Source of the DNA: an uncultured Alistipes sp.
GTDB taxonomy: Bacteria > Bacteroidota > Bacteroidia > Bacteroidales > Rikenellaceae
Assembly (NCBI GenBank): GCA_910584485.1
Contig: CAJUAV010000002.1
Coordinates: forward strand, 189,179-253,178
Direction of reading: 5' to 3'
DNA length: 64,000 nucleotides
The translations under genes and the position numbers were made by a program. The notes under the pieces were generated by a model, which saw only the letters and a list, made by a program, of their open reading frames with translations, did not search any database and was not told where the DNA came from. The first letter of the stretch is position 1. Every line of letters begins with the position of its first letter. Below, in pieces: positions 53,234 through 62,690 of this stretch.

Positions 53234-55222
53234 ATGGAACAACAGAACCGCACATCGCTGCCCGAAAACGCCTATCGGGAGCTCAAAGCAGGCGAAACCT
53301 ACCGCCCCGTCATGCCGACGGAGAGCGCACCCGTCGAGGTGACCCCCTATTCGGTGGGCATGGGACTGGTGATGGCCGTCGTCTTCTCGGCCGCGGCCGC
53401 CTTCCTCGGCCTCAAGGTCGGGCAGGTCTTCGAGGCCGCCATCCCGATCGCCATCATCGCCGTGGGCTGCGGCACGCTCCTGGGCAAAAAGAACATGCTC
53501 GGGCAGAACGTCATCATCCAGTCGATCGGCGCCTCGTCGGGCGTGATCGTCGCGGGAGCCATCTTCACGCTCCCCGCCCTCTACATCCTGGGGCTCGAAG
53601 CGGCCTTCTGGCAGGTCTTCCTCGCCTCGCTCTTCGGCGGCGTGCTGGGCATCGTCCTGCTGATCCCCTTCCGCAAATATTTCGTCAAACAGATGCACGG
53701 CAAGTACCCCTTCCCCGAGGCTACGGCCACGACCGAGGTGCTCATCTCGGGCGAGAAGGGCGGCAACCAGGCCAAGCTGCTCGCCGTGGCGGGACTCGTC
53801 GGCGGTCTCTACGATTTCGTTGTCGGCACCTTCGGCCTCTGGACCGAGGCCGTCTCGACGCGCATCTGCCACTGGGGCGTCCTGCTCGCCGACAAGGCCA
53901 AGCTGGTCTTCTCGGTCAACACCTCGGCCGCCGTGCTCGGTCTGGGCTACATCATCGGTCTCAAATACGCCCTCATCATCACCGCAGGCTCGGCCCTCGT
54001 CTGGTTCGTCGTCGTGCCCCTCGCCGGCGCGATCGCCCCCGAGACGCTGACCGCCGTCGTCGGCATGACGAGCGAACAGCTCTTCCCCTCGGCCGCCGGC
54101 TCGCTCACGCCCGAAGAGCTCTTCCAGGCCATCGGCAAACCGCTCGGCATCGGCGGCATCGCCATGGCGGGCATCATCGGCATCTGCCGCCAGGCGGGCA
54201 TCATCCGCCAGGCCGTCGGACTGGCCGTCTCGGAGCTGGGGGGGGGTAGCCGCCAGGCCGCCTCGACCGAACGCACGCAGCGCGACTTGACGATGAAGCT
54301 CATCCTCACGGTCCTCTGCGCCACGCTCGTCGCCGTGCTCTTCTTCTTCCAGTTCGGCCTGCTGAACAACTGGATGCAGACCCTCGTGGCACTGGCGATC
54401 GTCTTCGTCATCGCCTTCCTCTTCACGACCGTCGCCGCGAACGCCATCGCCATCGTCGGCACGAACCCCGTCTCGGGCATGACCCTCATGACGCTCATCC
54501 TCTCGTCGCTCGTGCTGGCGAGCGTCGGCCTGAACGGCACGACGGGCATGACGGCCGCTTTGGTGATCGGCGGCGTGGTCTGCACCGCCCTCTCGATGGC
54601 GGGCGGCTTCATCACCGACCTCAAGATCGGCTACTGGCTCGGCACGACGCCCCGCAAGCAGGAGGCATGGAAATTCCTCGGCACGCTCGTCTCGGCAGCC
54701 ACCGTGGCCGGGGTGATGATCGTCCTGAACAAGGCCTACGGCTTCGTGGGCGAAGGGGCCCTCGTCGCACCCCAGGCCAACGCCATGGCCGCCGTCATCC
54801 AGCCCCTCATGACGGGCGGACAGACCCCGTGGATGCTCTACCTCTACGGCGCGGCGATCGCCCTCCTGCTGTCGATCGTCGGCGTGCCCGCCCTCGCCTT
54901 CACGCTGGGCATGTTCATCCCCATGTCGCTCAACGCGCCGCTCGTGGCGGGCGGTCTGGTGGCGTGGTACGTCTCGACCCGCTCGAAGGACGAAGCCCTC
55001 AACAAGGCACGCTTCGACCGCGGCACGCTCATCGCCTCGGGCTTCATCGCGGGCGGCGCCCTGATGGGTGTCGTGAGCGCGGTGCTCAAGTTCGCCGAGG
55101 TGGACTGGTTCCTCTCCGACTGGGCCGCCTCGAACGGCGCCGAATGGACGGGGCTGGCGATGTACGCCGCCATCATCGGCTATTTCGGCTGGCATACGCT
55201 GAAGGCGGACAAGGAGGCGTAA
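53234..55222 (+). CDS. OPT family oligopeptide transporter
   Basis: 662 residues from the ATG at 53234 (the frame is open further upstream). After a soluble N-terminus (about 1-35), about 15 membrane helices follow. OPT features are VTPYSVGMGLVMAVVFSAAAAFLGLKVGQ, GTLLGKKNMLGQNVIIQSIG, and the Gly-rich ANAIAIVGTNPVSGMTLMTL region in the second half. The family uses proton-coupled uptake of small peptides or metal-chelate peptides. Peptidase T lies 176 nt downstream, which fits peptide use. The spacer 55223-55398 holds nothing I can name. Confidence 0.93.
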   Translation: MEQQNRTSLPENAYRELKAGETYRPVMPTESAPVEVTPYSVGMGLVMAVVFSAAAAFLGLKVGQVFEAAIPIAIIAVGCGTLLGKKNMLGQNVIIQSIGASSGVIVAGAIFTLPALYILGLEAAFWQVFLASLFGGVLGIVLLIPFRKYFVKQMHGKYPFPEATATTEVLISGEKGGNQAKLLAVAGLVGGLYDFVVGTFGLWTEAVSTRICHWGVLLADKAKLVFSVNTSAAVLGLGYIIGLKYALIITAGSALVWFVVVPLAGAIAPETLTAVVGMTSEQLFPSAAGSLTPEELFQAIGKPLGIGGIAMAGIIGICRQAGIIRQAVGLAVSELGGGSRQAASTERTQRDLTMKLILTVLCATLVAVLFFFQFGLLNNWMQTLVALAIVFVIAFLFTTVAANAIAIVGTNPVSGMTLMTLILSSLVLASVGLNGTTGMTAALVIGGVVCTALSMAGGFITDLKIGYWLGTTPRKQEAWKFLGTLVSAATVAGVMIVLNKAYGFVGEGALVAPQANAMAAVIQPLMTGGQTPWMLYLYGAAIALLLSIVGVPALAFTLGMFIPMSLNAPLVAGGLVAWYVSTRSKDEALNKARFDRGTLIASGFIAGGALMGVVSAVLKFAEVDWFLSDWAASNGAEWTGLAMYAAIIGYFGWHTLKADKEA

Positions 55223-55398
55223 GAAGGGGCGGACTTCGTTGCGGGGACGATCGCGAGACACGCGCCGCCCGGGCAGCGACTCGCGAGGCATCGTGCTGCA
55301 AGCGCCCCCGGCGGCTCACGACAAGGCCCGTCCTGCCGCCGTCGGCGAAACAGCCCCCGCACCGACCAAGAAACAACACACAAAACCGAATAACAGCC

Positions 55399-56616
55399 AT
55401 GCAATTACTGGATCGTTTTCTGAAATACGTCTCCTACGACACGCAATCGGCCGAGGAGAGCGGTACGTTTCCCTCGACCGACAAACAGCGCGTACTGCTC
55501 GAAGCGCTGCGCGACGAGATGATCGCCCTCGGCATGACCGAGGTGACGATGGACCGCAACGGCTATGTGATGGGGTCGATTCCCGCCACGAAGGGGTGCG
55601 AAACGGCCCCCGTCATCGGCTTCATCGCCCACGTCGACACGTCGCCCGACATGAGCGGCGCGAACGTCAAGCCCCGCATCATCGAGTGCTACGACGGCGA
55701 GGACATCCTGCTCAACAGCGCCCTCACGATGCGCGTCGCGGAGTTCCCCGAGCTCGCCTTCTTCAAGGGCCACACCCTCATCCACACCGACGGCACGACC
55801 CTGCTGGGGGCCGACGACAAGGCGGGCGTGGCGGAGATCATGACCGCGGCCGAGGAGCTCCTCGCCCACCCCGAAATCGCCCACGGCAAGATCCGCATCG
55901 GCTTCACGCCCGACGAAGAGGTGGGGCGCGGCGTCGACTATTTCGACGTGGCCGCCTTCGGCGCCGATTTCGCCTACACGGTCGACGGCGGCATGGAGGG
56001 CGAGCTGGAGTACGAAAACTTCAACGCCGCGAGCGCCAAGATCGACATCCGCGGCCGCAACGTCCACCCGGGCTACGCCAAAAACAAGATGATAAACGCC
56101 ATCGAGGTGGCTGCCGAGCTGCAACGGCTCCTCCCCGCCGCCGAGCGGCCCGAGCACACCGAAGGGTACGAGGGCTTCTACCACTGCGTGGGCATCCGCG
56201 GCACGGTCGAGGAGGCGCAGCTTTCGTACATCATCCGCGACCATGACGCCGACCGCTTCGAAAAGCGCAAGGTCTTCCTCTGGTCGTGCGTCGACCTGCT
56301 CAAGCAGCAATACGGCGAAGAGGTGCTGACGCTCACCCTCAAGGACCAGTACTACAACATGCGCAAGATGGTCGAGCCCCATCCGCAGGTGATCGACAAG
56401 GCGCTGCGCGCCATGGAGCAGGCCGACGTGAAACCCCTCGTGCGGCCCATCCGCGGCGGTACGGACGGCGCCCGTCTCTCGTTCATGGGGCTCCCCTGTC
56501 CGAACCTCTTCACGGGAGGCATGAACTTCCACGGCAAATTCGAGTACTGCTCGCTGAACACGATGCGCAAGGCGCAGCAGGTCGTCGTCAACCTCGCCCG
56601 CCTCTGGGCGGAATAA
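55399..56616 (+). CDS. pepT: Peptidase T (tripeptide aminopeptidase)
   Basis: 405 residues, M20 family. Zinc ligands and catalytic residues lie in FIAHVDTSPDMSG (about 77-89), LLGADDKAGVAEI (about 135-147) and FTPDEEVGRGVDYFDV (about 173-188), with the late LFTGGMNFHGKFEY containing His. It removes N-terminal residues from tripeptides in the cytoplasm. The position after the OPT transporter suggests joint use of imported peptides. nadE follows after 58 nt. Confidence 0.95.
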   Translation: MQLLDRFLKYVSYDTQSAEESGTFPSTDKQRVLLEALRDEMIALGMTEVTMDRNGYVMGSIPATKGCETAPVIGFIAHVDTSPDMSGANVKPRIIECYDGEDILLNSALTMRVAEFPELAFFKGHTLIHTDGTTLLGADDKAGVAEIMTAAEELLAHPEIAHGKIRIGFTPDEEVGRGVDYFDVAAFGADFAYTVDGGMEGELEYENFNAASAKIDIRGRNVHPGYAKNKMINAIEVAAELQRLLPAAERPEHTEGYEGFYHCVGIRGTVEEAQLSYIIRDHDADRFEKRKVFLWSCVDLLKQQYGEEVLTLTLKDQYYNMRKMVEPHPQVIDKALRAMEQADVKPLVRPIRGGTDGARLSFMGLPCPNLFTGGMNFHGKFEYCSLNTMRKAQQVVVNLARLWAE

Positions 56617-56674
56617 CCCGCTCGGGGCCGGGCACCGCGCCGCGGGAGCCGCTCCGAGCCAACCCACGCTTGCT

Positions 56675-58600
56675 ATGGATCAATTCGGATTTCTGAAAGT
56701 AGCCGCAGCGGTGCCCCACGTACAGGTCGCCGACTGCGATTTCAACACCGACCGCATCGTCGCCCTCGCCGAAGAGGCGGCGCGGCGCGGCGTCGAGATC
56801 GTCGCCTTTCCCGAGCTGGCCGTGACGGCCTACACCTGCGGCGACCTGATGCTGCAACCCACCCTGCTCGACGCCGCCGACGCGGCGCTGGGCGACCTGG
56901 TGCGCCGCACGCGGCGGCTGCCCCTCGTGACGATCGTCGGCGCCCCGCTGCGCCACGGCTCGGCCATCTACAACTGCGCCGTGGTCTGCTCGCAGGGCAA
57001 GGTGCTCGGGGTCGTACCCAAGAGCTACATCCCCGACTACTCGGAGTTTTACGAAAACCGCGTCTTCACCTCGGGCGCCTCGATCACCGAAGAGCGCATC
57101 GACGTGGCGGGCAAGGAGGTCGATTTCGGCGTCGACCTCACCTTCGAGGTGAACGGCGTCGAGTTCGGCGTGGAGATCTGCGAGGACCTCTGGGTGCCGC
57201 AGCCCCCTTCGTCGCAGCTGGCCCTCGACGGCGCCCGCGTCATCTTCAACCTCTCGGCCTCGCCCGAGGCGTGCGGCAAACACGCCTACCTGCGCCGCCT
57301 CGTGGCGCAGCAGTCCGCCCGCACCCTATCGGCCTACGTATACAGCTCGGCAGGCTTCGGCGAGTCGTCGACCGACCTGGTCTTCGCGGGCAAGGCCTTC
57401 ATCGCGGAGAACGGGCGCATCCTCTGCGAGACGGACCGTTTCTCGCTCGACGAGAAGCTGATCGTCGCCGACGTGGACATCGAACTGCTCGAATACGAGC
57501 GGCAGCGCAACACGTCGTTCCGCGTCAACGAGTCGGGCACCGAAAACACGGTGATCGAAATGGAGATCCCCGAGGCGCTCCACACCGAACGGCTCGACCG
57601 CGAAATCACGCAGCTGCCCTTCCTGCCCGAGAACGAGACGCGGCGCGAGGAGCTCTACGGCGAAATCGTGGAGATCCAGTCCCACGGTCTGGCCAAACGC
57701 CTGAAGCACACGGGGTGCACGCGCGCCATCGTGGGGGTTTCGGGGGGTCTCGACTCGACGCTGGCGCTGCTGGCCGTGGCGCGGACCTTCGACAAGCTGG
57801 GGCTCGACCGCGCGGGGATACTCGGCATCACGATGCCGGGCTTCGGCACGACGGACCGCACCTACCGCAACGCCCTCGAACTGATGCGGCGGCTGGGGAT
57901 CACCGTGCGCGAAATCCCGATCCGCGAGGCGTGCGAACAGCATTTCCGCGATATCGGCATCGATCCCGCGGATCACTCGGCGGCCTACGAAAATTCACAG
58001 GCGCGCGAACGCACGCAGATTCTGATGGACGTCGCCAACAAGGAGAACGGCATCGTCGTCGGCACGGGCGACTTGAGCGAGCTGGCACTCGGCTGGGCCA
58101 CCTACAACGGCGACCAGATGTCGATGTACGGCATCAACGCCTCGATTCCGAAGACGCTCGTACGCAAGGTGGTCGAGTGGGTCGCCTCGCAGCAGGAGGA
58201 CGAGCGCATCCGCGAAATCCTGCTCGACGTCGTGGCGACCCCCGTGAGCCCCGAGCTGCTGCCTTCGGATGCCGAGGGCAACATCACGCAGAAGACCGAG
58301 GATCTGGTGGGCCCCTACGAACTGCACGATTTCTTCCTCTACCACTTCATCAACTCGGGCTACTCGCCGCGCAAGATCCTGCGCGTGGCCGAGCTCGCCT
58401 TCGGCGGCGAATACGACCGCGAGACGATTCTCAAATGGCTGCGGATCTTCTTCCGCCGCTTCTTCTCGCAGCAGTTCAAACGCTCGGCGATGCCCGACGG
58501 CCCGAAGGTGGGACTCGTCTCGCTCTCGCCGCGCGGCGACTGGCGCATGCCGTCGGATGCCTCGGCGCGGATGTGGCTCAAAGAGCTCGACAAAATCTAA
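56675..58600 (+). CDS. nadE: Glutamine-dependent NAD synthetase
   Basis: 641 residues. An N-terminal nitrilase-type glutaminase domain (about 1-290) has Glu in FPELAVTAYTCGD, Lys in VPKSYIPDYSEFYE, and Cys in FGVEICEDLW. The C-terminal NAD synthase domain (about 325-641) has the PP-loop VSGGLDSTLALLAVA, YENSQARERTQILMDVAN and GTGDLSELALGWATYNGD. It amidates nicotinic acid adenine dinucleotide to NAD with glutamine as donor. nadB and nadK also lie in this window but in separate operons. Confidence 0.95.
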   Translation: MDQFGFLKVAAAVPHVQVADCDFNTDRIVALAEEAARRGVEIVAFPELAVTAYTCGDLMLQPTLLDAADAALGDLVRRTRRLPLVTIVGAPLRHGSAIYNCAVVCSQGKVLGVVPKSYIPDYSEFYENRVFTSGASITEERIDVAGKEVDFGVDLTFEVNGVEFGVEICEDLWVPQPPSSQLALDGARVIFNLSASPEACGKHAYLRRLVAQQSARTLSAYVYSSAGFGESSTDLVFAGKAFIAENGRILCETDRFSLDEKLIVADVDIELLEYERQRNTSFRVNESGTENTVIEMEIPEALHTERLDREITQLPFLPENETRREELYGEIVEIQSHGLAKRLKHTGCTRAIVGVSGGLDSTLALLAVARTFDKLGLDRAGILGITMPGFGTTDRTYRNALELMRRLGITVREIPIREACEQHFRDIGIDPADHSAAYENSQARERTQILMDVANKENGIVVGTGDLSELALGWATYNGDQMSMYGINASIPKTLVRKVVEWVASQQEDERIREILLDVVATPVSPELLPSDAEGNITQKTEDLVGPYELHDFFLYHFINSGYSPRKILRVAELAFGGEYDRETILKWLRIFFRRFFSQQFKRSAMPDGPKVGLVSLSPRGDWRMPSDASARMWLKELDKI

Positions 58601-58612
58601 CACGAACTCCGC

Positions 58613-59209
58613 ATGAAACGAATCCTTCTCTGTGCCGCCCTGCTCCTCTGCGGCACCGTGTCGGCCCAGGACTGGGGCGACCTGCTGAAAAAGGTCGCCA
58701 CGGAGGCGGCCGACAAAGTGACGGGCGGCAAGCTGACCGAAGCGGCCATCGCCGGCTGCTGGAACTATGCGGCCCCCGCCGTCAAGTTCGAGGGCGACGA
58801 CCTCTTGAGCGGACTGGGCGGCACGGCGATGGAATCGACCGTCACGACGCGGCTCGAAAAAGCCTATGCGCTGGTCGGCATCCGCCCGGGTGCCGCCTCG
58901 TTCACCTTCACCAAGGAAAAAACCTTCACGGCGGTCCTGGGCAAGGCGAAAAACTTGAGCGGCACCTACGCGTTCGATCCCGAGACGCACGAAATCCGCC
59001 TGACCTTCGACAAGACGTCGAAATTCAAGCTCGGCACCCTCACGGGACACGCCTACATCCGCGGCAGCGAATTGCAGCTGCTCTTCCCCGTGACGAAACT
59101 CGTCGAGGTGGTGACCGAACTGGGCAGCAAGGTCTCGTCGTTGCAGACGGTCGCCAAGCTCCTCGAAAAGTACAAAGAGGTCTACCTCGGGTTCGCCTTC
59201 GAGAAATAG
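58613..59209 (+). CDS. DUF4923 family exported protein
   Basis: 198 residues. The signal peptide ends at TVSAQ. The mature part opens DWGDLLKKVATEAADKVTGGKLTEAAIAGCWNY, characteristic of DUF4923, a Bacteroidota family of unknown function. The rest is beta-rich (FTFTKEKTFTAVLGKAKNLSGTYAFDP) with a helical end. It follows nadE by 12 nt and has a strong terminator after it. Lipocalin-like folds are suspected in such families, but nothing here shows a ligand. Confidence 0.85.
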   Translation: MKRILLCAALLLCGTVSAQDWGDLLKKVATEAADKVTGGKLTEAAIAGCWNYAAPAVKFEGDDLLSGLGGTAMESTVTTRLEKAYALVGIRPGAASFTFTKEKTFTAVLGKAKNLSGTYAFDPETHEIRLTFDKTSKFKLGTLTGHAYIRGSELQLLFPVTKLVEVVTELGSKVSSLQTVAKLLEKYKEVYLGFAFEK

Positions 59210-59232
59210 CCGCGGCGGCGTACGCGAACGAA

Positions 59233-59267
59233 CGGACGATGAGGAGTTCTCATCGCCCGTTTTTTTC
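59233..59267 (+). terminator. Terminator after the DUF4923 gene
   Basis: The stem CGGACGATGAG / CTCATCGCCCG (one mismatch), 5-nt loop, then seven T. Confidence 0.9.
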
Positions 59268-59285
59268 GATGCCGATCCGTTCGTC

Positions 59286-59456
59286 TGCCGATCCCTTGCG
59301 GGATCGAGCCACTCGGGATTTTTCCGGAACCGTTCGCCGACGGCGGCAAAACGGCATGGAGCAGGCAGCTGCGACTTGCCGTTCTGCCGCGTGGGGGGGG
59401 GCGGCTGCGAACGGCACGCGCGAAAGCGCGGGACCTTGCTCGGGAAGCCTACGGAG
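59286..59456. repeat. Dispersed GC-rich repeat, copy on the 3' side of clpC
   Basis: The 388-nt spacer 59210-59597 has no gene. Besides two terminators it holds three modules shared in the same order and orientation with 62293-62395: GATCCCTTGCGGGATC (within 59286-59307), CGAACGGCACGC (59408-59419) and a GCTCGGG/AAGCCTACGGAG module (59438-59456). Confidence 0.65.
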
Positions 59457-59552
59457 ATATGCTCCGTGCGGACCGTCGCTACGGCAACCTTCGATTCACA
59501 TCGAATGCCCCGAACGCGCACAATTCCTTCCTCCCGAGACCGCACCCGTAAA

Positions 59553-59589
59553 AACGACATCGCGCCCCGCCGTATGGCGAAGCGCGATG
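59553..59589 (-). terminator. Terminator of clpC
   Basis: The stem CATCGCGC / GCGCGATG, with an inner CGCC/GGCG pair, is followed on the minus strand by TCGTTTTTA. It lies 9 nt after the clpC stop. Confidence 0.85.
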
Positions 59590-59597
59590 CCGGTCAT

Positions 59598-62072
59598 TCA
59601 GGCTACGCGGAGGCGGACACCCTCGCTGCGGCCCCCCTCGACGACGACCGTATCCCCTTCGTGCAGGCGGCCGTCGATGATGAGCTGGGCGATCGGCTCC
59701 TCGACGTGATCGGTCAGCGTGCGTTTGAGCGCGCGGGCCCCGTAACGCCGTTCGTAACCCATCGAGGCGAGGCGGCGGCGCGCCTTGTCGGTGATCTTGA
59801 TCCGATACCCCATCGCCTCGGTGCGCTGCATCAGACCGGCCAGTTCGAGGTCGATGATCCGTTCGATGTCGCCGTTTTCGAGCGAGCGGAAGACCACCAC
59901 CTCGTCGACGCGGTTCAGGAACTCGGGGGCGAAGATCTGCTCGAGCGCCTTGCGGTACTCCGTCTCGGGCGCCGCGACCTCGGCCGCGCTCTTCGAACGG
60001 GTCGTATAGCCCACCTGCACCTGCCGCTCGGCCGCGGCGCGCGACCCGACGTTCGAGGTGAGGATCAGAATCGTGTTGCGGAAATCGACCTTGCGGCCCG
60101 AACCGTCCGTCAGGCACCCCTCGTCGAAGATCTGCAGCAGGATGTTGAAGACGTCGGGATGCGCCTTTTCGATCTCGTCGAAGAGCACCACCGAATAGGG
60201 GCGACGCCGCACGGCCTCGGTCAGCCGACCGCCCTCGCCGTAGCCGACGTACCCCGGAGGGGCACCGATCAGGCGGGCGACGTTGTGTTTCTCGCCATAC
60301 TCGCTCATGTCGATCCGGATCAGGCCGCGATGCTCGTCGAAGAGCCACTTCGAGACCTCCTTCGCCAGGTGGGTCTTGCCGACTCCCGTCGGTCCGACGA
60401 AGAGGAAGACCCCGATCGGACGGCGGGCATCCTTCAGCCCCGCCCGCGAGCGGAGAATCGCCCGAGCGATCTTCTCCACAGCCTCCTGCTGTCCGATGAC
60501 GCGCGCATTCAGATGCGTGTGCAGGGTGCGCAGGCGTCCCGCCTCGCCGTCCGAAATGCGGTCGGCGGGAATCCCCGTCATGGCCGTCAACACCTGCCCC
60601 ACGTCGGCCGCGCCGACCTCCACGGGGTTCTCCTCCATGGAGCGGAACCAGGCCGAACGATCGGCTTCGAGCTTCGAACGGAGCTGCAACTCGCGCATCC
60701 GCGCAGAAGCGGCCTTGTCGTACACCGCCGCCTCGACCGCCTCGCGCCGCTCGCGCTGCACGTCGGCGATGGCCGTGGCCAGTTCGCGGAGCGTATTCGG
60801 CTCGTCGGCGCACTGCAGGCGGGCGCGCGAGCCTGTTTCATCCAGCAGATCGATCGCCTTGTCGGGGAAATAGCGGTCCGTGACGTAGCGTTCGGTCAGC
60901 TCGACGCAGGCCTGCAGCGCCTCCTCCGTATAGCGCACGTTGTGGTGCTGCTCGTAACGGGGCGCGATGTTGCGCAGAATCTGCAACGTCTCGGCCTGCG
61001 TCGTCGGCTCGATCATCACGCGCTGGAAGCGGCGTTCGAGGGCGGGATCGCGCTCGATGTTCTCGCGATATTCGTCGAGCGTCGTGGCGCCGATCGTCTG
61101 CAGCTCGCCCCGCGCCAGTGCGGGTTTGAGGATGTTGGCCGTATCGAGCGACCCCTGCGTCGACCCCGCACCGACGATCGTATGAATCTCGTCGATGAAC
61201 AGAATCGTATCGTCGGAGTGCTTGAGCTCATCGAGCAGCTGCTGCATGCGCTCCTCGAACTCGCCGCGGAATTTGGTTCCTGCGACGAGCGACGAAACGT
61301 CGAGCGAGAAGAGCCGCTTGTCGCGGATCGTGCAAGGTACGCGCCCCTCGGCGATGCGCAGGGCGAGCCCCTCGACGATGGCCGTCTTGCCGACGCCCGC
61401 CTCGCCGATCAGCATCGGGTTGTTCTTCTTGCGGCGCGAGAGGATCTGCACCACGCGCTCGATCTCGGCATCGCGCCCCACCACGGGATCGATGCGGCCC
61501 TCGCGCGCCTCGGCCGTCAGGTCGGTGCCGAACTTGTCGAGCAGCTGCGATTTCGGATGGCGCAACTCGTTCGGCTTGCGCAGATCGATCGGACGATCCG
61601 ATCCGAAATCGAGCAGGCGCACCTCGATCTCGCGGCGCTGCAACGCATCGCCTCCGATGCGGGCCAGCTCGGCGAGCACCGTGCTTTCGGTGATGTCGTG
61701 CAGGGCCAGCGCCTTCGAAGCCGAAGTCGACGGGTCGCGCAGAATTTCAAGCAGCGCATGAGCCGTCGAAATGCGGGCGGCGGAGTCGTTGCGGGCACAT
61801 ATCTCGTTGCAGAATCGACGATAGAACTGTTCGGGGTCGAGCTGCCCGGCCGAACGCGTCGCCTCGATATCGTGTTCGATGCTCCGACGGACCTGTTGCA
61901 GCTCCCAATCTTTCATACGAGCCGAGAGGATTTGATAGGCCAACGACCCCTCCTCGCGCAACAGCTCCAACAGCAGGCGGTCTTTGAGGGCATTGCTGAC
62001 ACCCTCCTTGGTCGTGTTGAACGCCGTACGGGCGATGATGCCCTCCAGCGTCTTGGAAATCTTCACTTGCAT
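59598..62072 (-). CDS. clpC: ClpC-type ATP-dependent protease ATPase subunit
   Basis: 824 residues. The N-terminal Clp repeat domain (about 1-150) is diverged. AAA+ module 1 has Walker [14 protein letters not shown] (about 212-224) and Walker [11 protein letters not shown]; a middle domain (about 410-470) is short, as in ClpC and not ClpB. Module 2 has [14 protein letters not shown] and [14 protein letters not shown], and ends with a D2-small domain. It unfolds proteins for ClpP or acts in quality control. The gene stands alone between two related repeat regions. ClpB is less likely because the long coiled-coil M-domain is absent. Confidence 0.9.
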   Translation of the reverse strand: MQVKISKTLEGIIARTAFNTTKEGVSNALKDRLLLELLREEGSLAYQILSARMKDWELQQVRRSIEHDIEATRSAGQLDPEQFYRRFCNEICARNDSAARISTAHALLEILRDPSTSASKALALHDITESTVLAELARIGGDALQRREIEVRLLDFGSDRPIDLRKPNELRHPKSQLLDKFGTDLTAEAREGRIDPVVGRDAEIERVVQILSRRKKNNPMLIGEAGVGKTAIVEGLALRIAEGRVPCTIRDKRLFSLDVSSLVAGTKFRGEFEERMQQLLDELKHSDDTILFIDEIHTIVGAGSTQGSLDTANILKPALARGELQTIGATTLDEYRENIERDPALERRFQRVMIEPTTQAETLQILRNIAPRYEQHHNVRYTEEALQACVELTERYVTDRYFPDKAIDLLDETGSRARLQCADEPNTLRELATAIADVQRERREAVEAAVYDKAASARMRELQLRSKLEADRSAWFRSMEENPVEVGAADVGQVLTAMTGIPADRISDGEAGRLRTLHTHLNARVIGQQEAVEKIARAILRSRAGLKDARRPIGVFLFVGPTGVGKTHLAKEVSKWLFDEHRGLIRIDMSEYGEKHNVARLIGAPPGYVGYGEGGRLTEAVRRRPYSVVLFDEIEKAHPDVFNILLQIFDEGCLTDGSGRKVDFRNTILILTSNVGSRAAAERQVQVGYTTRSKSAAEVAAPETEYRKALEQIFAPEFLNRVDEVVVFRSLENGDIERIIDLELAGLMQRTEAMGYRIKITDKARRRLASMGYERRYGARALKRTLTDHVEEPIAQLIIDGRLHEGDTVVVEGGRSEGVRLRVA

Positions 62073-62217
62073 ACTCGTTTCTTTAGTTGTGTTCGTCCTA
62101 TAAACGATTGTATGCCCTCCCGTAGTATGCGGGCGTCTTTTCGAAGGATCGGAGCCCTCATCGAACGCTTGTTACGGACGGTCGCGACGCCTTCGCCGGC
62201 CGCGGGCATCTTCGGAT

Positions 62218-62395
62218 TCGGCCCGCAGCCGAGCGGAGGCGCAACGAGCCTTCGGGCGAGTTGCAGCCCTCCGCCAGGGGGCGGCTGTGGGCTGCCGATC
62301 CCTCACGGGATCGATTTCGATAGGTCCGCATACCCGAGACGGCGAACGGCATGCCCTTTCCGCGCGAAACGCTGCTCGGGTCGAAGCCTGCGGAG
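62218..62395. repeat. Dispersed GC-rich repeat, copy on the 5' side of clpC
   Basis: The 618-nt spacer 62073-62690 has no gene I can support. It carries TCGGCCCGCAGCCGAGCGGA (62218-62237), GCAGCCCTCCGCCAGG (62263-62278), GATCCCTCACGGGATC (within 62293-62314), CGAACGGCATGC (62343-62354) and a GCTCGGG/AAGCCTGCGGAG module (62374-62395). The first two also occur before the TsaC-type gene, the others after clpC. No exact TAnnTTTG box was seen for clpC. Confidence 0.7.
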
Positions 62396-62628
62396 CGCAC
62401 GCATTCGCCAGAATTGCGGGCCTCCGCGCGCGGAGGCTTCGGCCCGCCGCACTTGCGTGCGATGCGTGTTCGGGTCGCAGCTTGCAAAGGAACGCCACAT
62501 GAGGGCCTTCGCAGGGGCGAGGCTCCGGCCCGCCGATGGCTGCGCCATCGCATCCCGCGGCATACGGCGACACGCGGCCGACCGCCGCACCGCCTCCGTC
62601 CCGCTCCGACCATAAGCACCCCGCCCGC

Positions 62629-62662
62629 AAAAAAAGGGGAACGGCCCGCAAAGGTCGTTCCC
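62629..62662 (-). terminator. Terminator of the methylmalonyl-CoA mutase gene
   Basis: On the minus strand the stem GGGAACGACC / GGCCGTTCCC (one mismatch) is followed by CTTTTTTT, about 30 nt after the stop. Confidence 0.9.
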
Positions 62663-62690
62663 GCTACTGCTTCAACGGATGAACCGTACG

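Noticed and set aside
62073..62690. Structured RNA gene (RNase P RNA, tmRNA or similar) in the clpC upstream spacer
   Set aside because: Hairpins are frequent, but none of the conserved core motifs of these RNAs is visible; the content is explained by the dispersed repeats.
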